A stretch of DNA of 34,593 nt from Bacteroidaceae bacterium (GTDB taxonomy: Bacteria > Bacteroidota > Bacteroidia > Bacteroidales > Bacteroidaceae), in assembly GCA_017516885.1 (NCBI GenBank), contig JAFXAR010000051.1:1-34593 (forward strand), given 5' to 3'. The position numbers were made by a program, and so were the translations under genes. The notes below the pieces were generated by a model that worked only from the letters and a program-made list of their open reading frames with translations, ran no database searches and was not told the DNA's origin. Positions 1-6,633 of the stretch are shown here, piece by piece; position 1 is the first letter of the stretch, and each line of letters starts with the position of its first letter.

Positions 1-2
1 GT

Positions 3-98
3 GAAATCATAACGGGTAAGGGTGAGCCGTCACTAAAAACGGGAAGGGAAATCAGTCGCAAGCTGAACATAGACCCTGCCATCGTGCTTGGAGTGTAA
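3..98 (+). CDS. C-terminal fragment of an unidentified protein (5' end outside window)
   Basis: An open frame runs from the window edge to a TAA at 96-98 and encodes 31 residues, ending SRKLNIDPAIVLGV. The spacing of hydrophobic residues and the final 'P-A-I-V-L-G-V' recall the extreme C-terminus of HigA/ImmA-type helix-turn-helix proteins, whose usual ending is a 'PGIVVGRLQ'-like motif. That similarity is weak and comes from a short segment. A strong hairpin 28 bases after the stop supports this being a real gene end. The function cannot be assigned from what is visible. Confidence 0.4.
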   Translation, partial: EIITGKGEPSLKTGREISRKLNIDPAIVLGV

Positions 99-125
99 AG
101 CCACGCTTCAGCCCATGACAACACA

Positions 126-158
126 ATGAGGAGCCGGCTTCTTTGGCCGGCTCCTCAT
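126..158. terminator. Hairpin terminator between convergent genes
   Basis: A perfect 13-bp inverted repeat (arms 126-138 and 146-158, 7-base loop) lies between the end of the left-edge plus-strand frame and the end of the minus-strand operon. There is no long T run on either side, so it may serve both directions as a processing or termination hairpin. Confidence 0.6.
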
Positions 159-204
159 CTCTTGCTTCACGCTCCCCGAAGGTTAAGGGGTGATCGTGAT
201 GGAA

Positions 205-492
205 TCATTGCTCGGTATTTTTAGGTTTACTATTCTTGTTGGCATCGGCCGAGGGCTTCCACTCCACCGAGGCGATGTCGGTGTCTTTGTACACCTGGAT
301 GGTGTGGGTCTCCTTGGTCTTGAGATAGACGATGGTTTTCCTGTCCTCGCGTATCACCTTGATGACTTGATGCATGGGATAGGTCTTCACCGTGCCGTCG
401 GTCATTTTTATCTCTAAATCGTAGGTCTTCTGGGCAAAGCCGATGCTGCTGAGGGCCAGGAGACATGACAGAATGAATATTCGCTTTTTCAT
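205..492 (-). CDS. Small secreted protein, candidate partner or inhibitor of the C10 protease
   Basis: A 95-residue protein with a clear signal peptide (MKKRIFILSCLLALSSIGFA, cleavage probably after FA at residue 20), followed by about 60 residues of alternating beta-strand pattern and a hydrophilic Lys/Asn/Pro tail. It is the last gene of the minus-strand operon and starts 11 bases after the stop of the C10 protease gene. No family is recognised. Known C10 proteases (SpeB with Spi; the Bacteroides fragilis Bfp enzymes with Bfi proteins) have small dedicated inhibitors encoded next to them, so an inhibitor role is a reasonable inference from position and size. Sequence similarity to those inhibitors is not evident by eye. 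The residue pattern is more like the short beta modules in the other two secreted proteins of this operon. Confidence 0.8.
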   Translation of the reverse strand: MKKRIFILSCLLALSSIGFAQKTYDLEIKMTDGTVKTYPMHQVIKVIREDRKTIVYLKTKETHTIQVYKDTDIASVEWKPSADANKNSKPKNTEQ

Positions 493-503
493 AACTCTAT
501 GTA

Positions 504-3338
504 TTATTTAATCGTGAGCTTGAATGCCTTGCCACCCACTTTTACCACGTAAACGGTGCCGGAGGTGCCTGAGAGAGTGAGCTCTGCCTTACCCTGCGCA
601 TCGGCCTCAGCTGAAGCCAGCTGGCTGCCGCCAAGGGTGAAAAGGCTGACGCTCTGACCGCTTTGCAGCCCACTGACGCGGATTCGCTGGGCGGTTATAT
701 CGTAACGTACCGTCTGCCCGTCGTCGGCAGTGACGGCATCAATGCCGTTGGGGTCGTCCAGATGGGTGAAGTAAACGCCCAGCACCATATCGTGAAAGAG
801 CGTGATCTCTACGTCTTTGGCGGTGAAGACGAAATCATCCACATCGCCTATATCGCTTTTGACAAAGGTGAGCTTAGGCTCTGAGGAGAAGAGGAACTCG
901 TTGGTCTCTAAACCATACCAGTAGTAAGGGTTACTAAGTCCAAGAACGATGCCATTCCTCAGTGTCTCTGCAGCCTTATCCTCGGCTACGGTGTCGTCGA
1001 GCGTCAGGTCTTCTTCTATCACTTCAAAATCCTTCCATCCTTCTGCTGCCTGATAGGCGGCCTTGCATCCGGGCAGCACGTGGAGCTTGCATTTGTTCCA
1101 GTCGGGGCGGTCGAACACCACGCTACTGAACACGCCGCCAAAGCCATACTGGTCGTTGCCTTGAATCTGCTGTGGCGTGGTGGCATAGTTGTAGACGTCT
1201 GTCAGATTTTCGCACCAGCGGAATGCTGTTTCACCGATATTGACCAGCGCAGAGGGGATGGTCAGCTTGGTCAGGTCACCAAATGATTCGGTAGCCACTC
1301 GTGTCACCGTCTCAGGAATGGTGAACTCGCCCCTGCCGCCGTAGCTATAGTAATCAGTATGCGAGGGGGAACAGAAATGTATAGTGGTCATATCCTTATT
1401 GTAGAGCACGGCGTCTACCGACGTAAGGATAGGATTATCGGCATCTACATGAATGCCCACCACGTTCTTGCAGCCCTGAAGGACTCTGTCGCCCCACTGC
1501 TTGACATTGGCTCCTATGTAGACATCTTTAAGCCCCGTGCAACCTCTGAAGGCGGCTTCACCTACCTCCTCAGCCTCTATATAGATACTGTTCAGTGCCG
1601 TGCAACTTGCGAAAGCGCCCATACCGATTTTAGTTGCTGGACCAAGGTAATAATCCTCCAACACCATACAGTCGGAGAAGGCCCCATCGCCGATGGTATA
1701 AGGGGTGTACGGCATATTGGCGGTCTTCAGTTGATGGCAACCGGCGAAAGCATGATTGCCGATAGACATGACGGATTGGCCAATGTTTATCTCATTCAAA
1801 AGGGAACAGAACTCAAAGGCGTTATTGCCAATGGAGGTGACGGATGCGGGGATATTTATTTGAGTAAGACCGGTACAGCGGTTGAAGGCATAGTTCCCGA
1901 TGCACTTTGGTCCGTCTTCCATCACCACATTAGAGAGTGTTTGACAATTGATAAAGAGGCTATCGGTAATTGACTTGACCGTTCCCGGTATTTTGATACT
2001 ATTGATACTTGCCGAATTAATGTCACTGGTATGGAAGGCATAGAGCCAGATGTCGGTCACCTGATAGGGTTTCCCTTCTATGTCGATGGTAGAGGCTATA
2101 TCCAGTTCGTAGCAGGCAGACTCATTGCAGCCTATCACCACAGCCTCCTCATCGTTGATGGCTGCATAAAACACATTGTTCTGCTCTGCCTGACGCTCAC
2201 CCGGCTGTATGCCTATTAGCATCACCTGATTGTTTGTGAAGTCCCACTGGTCTTCAGGATACATAGTGATAGATGATGTCTTATACCAGCCGTTGCCTTG
2301 GCCTTCCCATCCCAAATTGAAATGGAAATAGCCATTGTCGGTATATCCGTCGCACACAAAGGTATGGCCTACGGGAGGGTAGTATTTATCACTTCGCGGA
2401 GTACCTGAATACAGGAAGGGACGTTTGGCATCGAGTTCGGCACGCATCATATCTTCCCACTCCTGCGTTTCATAATCCCAAGAAGCAAGATATCTGTAAT
2501 TCATGCTATAGCCGAAATACTTCACTAAGGCTATGGGGACATAATACATACTGGCACTTGTGCCAAAAATCCCACCATATTGGGCCTCAATACTGATGCC
2601 GCAGTCGGCCATCAGCCGTGCCACAGCATTGGCCTGAGCCTCGCTGTACGCCACATCGGCATAGCCATTGAGCATATTGTCCCAGTCGTACACCGAGGAA
2701 CTGAAATCAGCATAATAACTGGAACCGCTATAATCATAGGCATGACTGCCACGGCCCTGCTTGGGATACTTCCAGTAGGCCATGACCTGAGCCATTGCTG
2801 TTGGTACACAACCAGTAGCAGCATGTTCCATTGTTAAGTATTTATTGTAGGGCCCAGCCTGGTTCCATGTGGTTTTCAGCAGAGGCTCTACCACCACATT
2901 GCCTAACTCGTCACTACTGGGAGCCATTCTGTTGGCTTCCGTTCCCTTCGAACGGACGGCGATAATCTGTTCCTCGTACATGGCAAGCAGGTATTTCAGA
3001 TTCTCAGGTGCCTGCTCTATGTCGAAACGTCCCTTGTCGGAATAGCCGAGGACAGAGGCTGTGGTCTGGTCACTGCCTGAGACGATGACGAATCCCTCAC
3101 CAGCCTCATTGTTGAACACGTAGAGGTTGTTACGGCCGTCCTTATCGGCAACATACGCCAAGGATGGAGCGGCACCACTGGCGCGATGCGGGGCACCACT
3201 GGCGCGATGCGTGACAGCGCTGAAGCCCGCCATCGCCTTGGCTGCAATCTGCCTGGCCTGCTGTTCGCTCACATCGGCAGCATGGATGGTCAATGTGAGC
3301 ACGCTCATAAGAGCGGATAGGATGATTCTTTGTTTCAT
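504..3338 (-). CDS. Secreted C10-family (streptopain-like) cysteine protease with BspA-type leucine-rich repeats
   Basis: Numbering here is from an upstream ATG at 3365; I prefer the ATG at 3338 (residue 10) because it begins a classical signal peptide, MKQRIILSALMSVLTLTIHA. The ATG at 3365 overlaps the stop of the preceding gene (ATGA), so a coupled longer start is possible. After the signal comes a propeptide (about 31-155), then the papain-fold C10 domain with catalytic Cys186 in TGCVPTAMAQVMAYW and His334 in PVGHTFVCDGY, followed by the family's LGWEG. Residues about 430-740 are tandem BspA/LRR_5 repeats with the pattern 'IGNxAFxxCxxL'. The last 70 residues resemble a T9SS sorting domain and end in AFKLTIK. 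The protein is probably exported and then carried to the surface or outside. Its role would be proteolysis of host or neighbour proteins; the substrate is unknown. An in-frame 21-bp duplication lies in the propeptide (3171-3212). Confidence 0.9.
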   Translation of the reverse strand: MKQRIILSALMSVLTLTIHAADVSEQQARQIAAKAMAGFSAVTHRASGAPHRASGAAPSLAYVADKDGRNNLYVFNNEAGEGFVIVSGSDQTTASVLGYSDKGRFDIEQAPENLKYLLAMYEEQIIAVRSKGTEANRMAPSSDELGNVVVEPLLKTTWNQAGPYNKYLTMEHAATGCVPTAMAQVMAYWKYPKQGRGSHAYDYSGSSYYADFSSSVYDWDNMLNGYADVAYSEAQANAVARLMADCGISIEAQYGGIFGTSASMYYVPIALVKYFGYSMNYRYLASWDYETQEWEDMMRAELDAKRPFLYSGTPRSDKYYPPVGHTFVCDGYTDNGYFHFNLGWEGQGNGWYKTSSITMYPEDQWDFTNNQVMLIGIQPGERQAEQNNVFYAAINDEEAVVIGCNESACYELDIASTIDIEGKPYQVTDIWLYAFHTSDINSASINSIKIPGTVKSITDSLFINCQTLSNVVMEDGPKCIGNYAFNRCTGLTQINIPASVTSIGNNAFEFCSLLNEINIGQSVMSIGNHAFAGCHQLKTANMPYTPYTIGDGAFSDCMVLEDYYLGPATKIGMGAFASCTALNSIYIEAEEVGEAAFRGCTGLKDVYIGANVKQWGDRVLQGCKNVVGIHVDADNPILTSVDAVLYNKDMTTIHFCSPSHTDYYSYGGRGEFTIPETVTRVATESFGDLTKLTIPSALVNIGETAFRWCENLTDVYNYATTPQQIQGNDQYGFGGVFSSVVFDRPDWNKCKLHVLPGCKAAYQAAEGWKDFEVIEEDLTLDDTVAEDKAAETLRNGIVLGLSNPYYWYGLETNEFLFSSEPKLTFVKSDIGDVDDFVFTAKDVEITLFHDMVLGVYFTHLDDPNGIDAVTADDGQTVRYDITAQRIRVSGLQSGQSVSLFTLGGSQLASAEADAQGKAELTLSGTSGTVYVVKVGGKAFKLTIK

Positions 3339-3361
3339 ATACATTACTTTCTTCGTTTGGT

Positions 3362-5926
3362 TCATTCCTTCACCTTCAACTCATACTCCATCTTGGTATT
3401 GCCCGTTTTCGTGACGGTTGTGGTTTGAACTTCCATTGGCGGAAATTCGAAATAGAAATAGTCTTGCAGACATGGCGGATTGATGACTGCAGAAAGGGCT
3501 GTGCCATTGAGTTCAAACGGACCTTCGCCCTTGAAAGTGTAAGCGTAGCCCGAACTCCTCTTCTCTACAGTGAAGGTACCCTTAATGTCGTGCTTGATGT
3601 CGCCCGACATCATAAGACTGAAAACGCCATTATTCTTATACAAGTACTCTGTGACGCAGTCAAAGGTCGAGAAATAATACTCAACATCTGCCACATTCAT
3701 CACCTCCTTGCTGTAGGATGTGCTGAGCGTGAAGGTGCCTTCACCCTTGTTGGTGTCTTTATTGTAGGTGCCGGTCATAGAGAGGCCGTCTTTAGCATAG
3801 TTGATGGTGCCTGCATCGTTGGGCAGCACTTTGGCATCCTTCATGGCGTTCTCCACGTCTTCTGTCCAGCCATCGATATAGATGCCGTCGGTCGCTGCGG
3901 GCGTGTGATGCGAGAGGTACTCTTTCTCTTCAGGATTGTAACTATCCATCTTGAACTCCATGGGGAAGAATGCCGGATGATGGGTGATGGATGCAGGTAT
4001 GGCCTCGCCGATGTTGAAGTCGTAAGCGGGTTCGCCCAGCCACTCTTTGCCAAACATCTCGACTACGGGGTATACTTTGTAGGCTCCGTCGGGATAGGGC
4101 GACAGTTCCTTGTTATCCCACAGGATGAACTGGGGGTAAATGTTCTTGGGGACTTCCTGTCCCATCAGCTGATGGATGTGGTAGTAGGAACGAGGCCACG
4201 TCTGCGACTCCACGAGTTCATATTTGCCTTCCTCGTTTTTCTTGAAGAGGGCCGTACCCATAGTGACGGGTGAGAGCACAGCTCCTGAGGGCCCAAAGGC
4301 AAACACACGGCATGCCTGCTGGGTGCCCTCCAGATTGTCGGGGGCTGCACTCCATGCTTTCTGGTCGGCCTTGTGGAAGAACAGTTTCTCGGCCGACACC
4401 TCGCAATCACCAAACTCAGGCACGAATGCGGCATCAAGGGGCGGGAATAGACTGATGCTGCCATCGGCCAAGGTCACTTCCTGCTTGTCACTGAAGGCGG
4501 TCTTCACAGTGCCTTTCACCTCGAAGTCGGCATCTACGATATGGAGCGACAACTTGGTATTCTTCATCAGGGTATAGGCACCGGTATCGGTTCCAGGAGG
4601 ATTCGTCAGGTCGAGGGCTATGGCACCTGCCACCTTCGGTCCTATAAACCATGTACCGCCAATGTCAGCGGCAAACAATTTCTTGAGGACAGGAAGACTC
4701 TTGAACTTCATGGGGAACAGCATGCCGGCCTGTATGAAGCCGTTGAGTTCTACAGAGAGACCTGCGCTGCCTTTCTCCGTTGCGTCCCAGTAGGCGTCGC
4801 CGTTAGGATTACCCAGACCGACAGACATTGAGGGCCACCAGTTGTTGATTTCAAGTTTCGACCACATGCTACCCTTCAACTTGGGTGCCTGTGCCGAGAA
4901 CTTGATGTGGGCATCACCACGGATGAAGGCATCGGGGGTAATGTCGAGATAAATGAGGGGGAACGTAGCCGGTACAGGTACGCCGTCGAGCAATCCGCCG
5001 ATGCCTCCAGGGAAGAATTCCTTGATCAGTCCGTCTACCGTGAAGCCTAAACCAACGCCGAAGTCGAGCTGCGACTCAATGCCGATGTATTTATCGCCAA
5101 AGAGCGAGAGGTTCCACGCGGTCTTGAGGTGGAGCTTGCCCTCGATGGTGGGGTCTATCGTGATATTCAGGTTATCACTGGCATAAAGGGGAACGTGGCC
5201 GCTTAAAGAGAAGTTGAAGAGGTCGCCCTGCCATGTGCCTTCAGCACGGCGGGGAGCATTGTTCACCGTCAGGTCTGGACGTCCTGCCACACGGCGGCGA
5301 ATCAGCTGACCACTGCGGTTGACGTCATATTGTTCCACCATGACAAACTGATGGAAGATATCGGTGATTTCGTCGATGGGCGCGCATTTCACGGTGATAT
5401 TGCCTCCGGCGCTGCCTACTTCGGTCACCTTGCCGCTCCAGCCGTTCTCTATATCAAACGAGGCAAACACATCGCCTACCCTGGGCCGCAGGGCTTCGGG
5501 GGTGCTGCCGGCGAAGACGAGGTTCTCGTATTCCTCATCATGACTGATCAGCGTAGTAAACAACTGGTCTTCTGAGACGAGGCGCAAGCGGGGATTGTAT
5601 TTCACCTGTGGCTGCACGAAGCCCACGGAGTCGATGGCCGAGAGCATGATGCGGTAGGTAGAGTCGGCAGTGACAATCTCCTGCGATACATAGTCGTCGT
5701 GCTCCACGCCGAGGGTGTCGAGAAACGAATAGGTAATCTTCTGCACATCCTCGTAGAAGAAGCCGTCAAAGTGGCCGTCGTTCCGGTAGATGTAGAAGGC
5801 ATCGGTCTCAGCCTGGGCTTTCGCTTCCGTGGTGAATACTGAGAACTGGGCTGCTAACAATGCCAACAGCGCAAAGGGACGCAACAGCAGATTGGTTGCC
5901 GTTCTAAAGTGGTATATCGTCTTCAT
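3362..5926 (-). CDS. Large secreted protein of unknown function
   Basis: An 854-residue protein with a long signal-peptide region (hydrophobic stretch LLLRPFALLALLAAQFSVF, then an AKAQA-type cleavage site). The first mature segment (about 40-110) reads FYIYRNDGHFDGFF ... STYRIMLSAIDSVGF. I have the impression that this 'YRNDG ... IDSVGF' arrangement recurs in Bacteroidetes secreted hypothetical proteins. The remainder is beta-rich and Gly/Asp-rich with no catalytic signature I recognise. There is no obvious lipobox and no clear C-terminal sorting signal; the protein ends in ELKVKE. Its start ATG at 5926 overlaps the stop of the 159-residue gene upstream (ATGA), and its own stop overlaps a possible start of the C10 protease gene. 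It is therefore probably translated together with them and may bind the same surface complex. Confidence 0.85.
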   Translation of the reverse strand: MKTIYHFRTATNLLLRPFALLALLAAQFSVFTTEAKAQAETDAFYIYRNDGHFDGFFYEDVQKITYSFLDTLGVEHDDYVSQEIVTADSTYRIMLSAIDSVGFVQPQVKYNPRLRLVSEDQLFTTLISHDEEYENLVFAGSTPEALRPRVGDVFASFDIENGWSGKVTEVGSAGGNITVKCAPIDEITDIFHQFVMVEQYDVNRSGQLIRRRVAGRPDLTVNNAPRRAEGTWQGDLFNFSLSGHVPLYASDNLNITIDPTIEGKLHLKTAWNLSLFGDKYIGIESQLDFGVGLGFTVDGLIKEFFPGGIGGLLDGVPVPATFPLIYLDITPDAFIRGDAHIKFSAQAPKLKGSMWSKLEINNWWPSMSVGLGNPNGDAYWDATEKGSAGLSVELNGFIQAGMLFPMKFKSLPVLKKLFAADIGGTWFIGPKVAGAIALDLTNPPGTDTGAYTLMKNTKLSLHIVDADFEVKGTVKTAFSDKQEVTLADGSISLFPPLDAAFVPEFGDCEVSAEKLFFHKADQKAWSAAPDNLEGTQQACRVFAFGPSGAVLSPVTMGTALFKKNEEGKYELVESQTWPRSYYHIHQLMGQEVPKNIYPQFILWDNKELSPYPDGAYKVYPVVEMFGKEWLGEPAYDFNIGEAIPASITHHPAFFPMEFKMDSYNPEEKEYLSHHTPAATDGIYIDGWTEDVENAMKDAKVLPNDAGTINYAKDGLSMTGTYNKDTNKGEGTFTLSTSYSKEVMNVADVEYYFSTFDCVTEYLYKNNGVFSLMMSGDIKHDIKGTFTVEKRSSGYAYTFKGEGPFELNGTALSAVINPPCLQDYFYFEFPPMEVQTTTVTKTGNTKMEYELKVKE

Positions 5927-6402
5927 GGCTTCAACATTTTAATGGTTTCATTGGCTGCTTTCACTACATACGCACCCGAAGGATAGCTTCGCAGAGTGAT
6001 GGTCAACGGTTGGGCATCCTGGGCAGTATGCTCCTCAAGAAGCATTCCGCCAAGACTGTAGAGCCTGACGATGGTGCCGGGCTTCAGGCTGCGGAAGGTA
6101 ACGGCCTCACCCAGCTCGCTGATTTTTACGCCATACGCCGATGACATATCGTAAATGCCCGTCGACTGCACGTTGAGGTACGTGTAGCGCAAGACGTTGG
6201 CAAGTTGATACGACACGGTCGAAGTGCTGCTCTTGATTGTCAGCAAACCGTCGCCGAAGCTGGTCTCCGGCAGTTTGTCAAGGTCGAAGTAGGCTTTCTC
6301 GCCTCCCTTGAGCCACACCACGAGTTGGGGGCGGGCTTCTTGTGCCATCAATGCCACGCTCTGCATGGCAATGAGCATCAGTAAGAGTAATCGTTTTCTC
6401 AT
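5923..6402 (-). CDS. Small secreted protein with T9SS-like C-terminal domain
   Basis: A 159-residue protein that begins the four-gene minus-strand operon. Signal peptide MRKRLLLLMLIAMQSVALMA is followed by a short beta module (RPQLVVWLKGGEKAYFDLD ... VLRYTYLN), which resembles the N-terminal module of many Prevotella and Bacteroides secreted proteins. The C-terminal 75 residues contain VRLYSLGGMLLEEHTA and PSGAYVVKAANETIKMLKP, typical in shape of type A T9SS sorting domains ('YxLxG ... L.xGxYxxk'). The protein consists almost entirely of these two modules, so it may be an anchor or scaffold and not an enzyme. Its stop overlaps the next start by four bases. Confidence 0.85.
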   Translation of the reverse strand: MRKRLLLLMLIAMQSVALMAQEARPQLVVWLKGGEKAYFDLDKLPETSFGDGLLTIKSSTSTVSYQLANVLRYTYLNVQSTGIYDMSSAYGVKISELGEAVTFRSLKPGTIVRLYSLGGMLLEEHTAQDAQPLTITLRSYPSGAYVVKAANETIKMLKP

Positions 6403-6435
6403 ATCTTTGCGTTTATGATTAATATTCTTCTATAT

Positions 6436-6495
6436 AACTCACCACAGAGGCACAGAGACACGGAGTTCTAAGTCTCTGTGCCTCTGTGGTGAGTT
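6436..6495. repeat. REP-like perfect inverted repeat in the operon leader
   Basis: Two perfectly complementary 24-base arms (6436-6459 and 6472-6495) flank a 12-base spacer. The arms are built of CACAGAG/CTCTGTG blocks. From general knowledge, similar 'ACCACAGAGGCACAGAG' hairpins are dispersed in unrelated bacterial genomes and behave like REP elements. Here the hairpin lies 34-93 bases upstream of the first gene of the minus-strand operon, so it could form in that mRNA leader. Confidence 0.7.
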
Positions 6496-6572
6496 ATTAT
6501 TTATCTGATTTCATGCCTGATAACTTTTCTGTAAAGATAGGGGAAAGTTCCGTAAAAGGACTCTCGTTTTGC

Positions 6573-6612
6573 AAAAAAAGACTCTCGTTTTGCAAGATGA
6601 GAGTCTTTTTTT
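6573..6612. terminator. Bidirectional rho-independent terminator
   Basis: GACTCTC (6580-6586) pairs with GAGAGTC (6599-6605). The hairpin is preceded by seven A and followed by eight T, so it gives stem plus U-tract in both directions. It sits 21 bases after the stop of the kelch-AraC regulator gene on the minus strand and separates it from the secreted-protein operon. A second copy of the left arm (GGACTCTCGTTTTGCAAA, from 6558) lies next to it. Confidence 0.8.
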
Positions 6613-6633
6613 TCTGGCTTTCTCAGGGTTTTC

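Noticed and set aside
1359-1973. Plus-strand frame of 204 codons inside the C10 protease gene
   Set aside because: It is the complement of the regular leucine-rich repeats; the repeat period keeps the opposite strand open.
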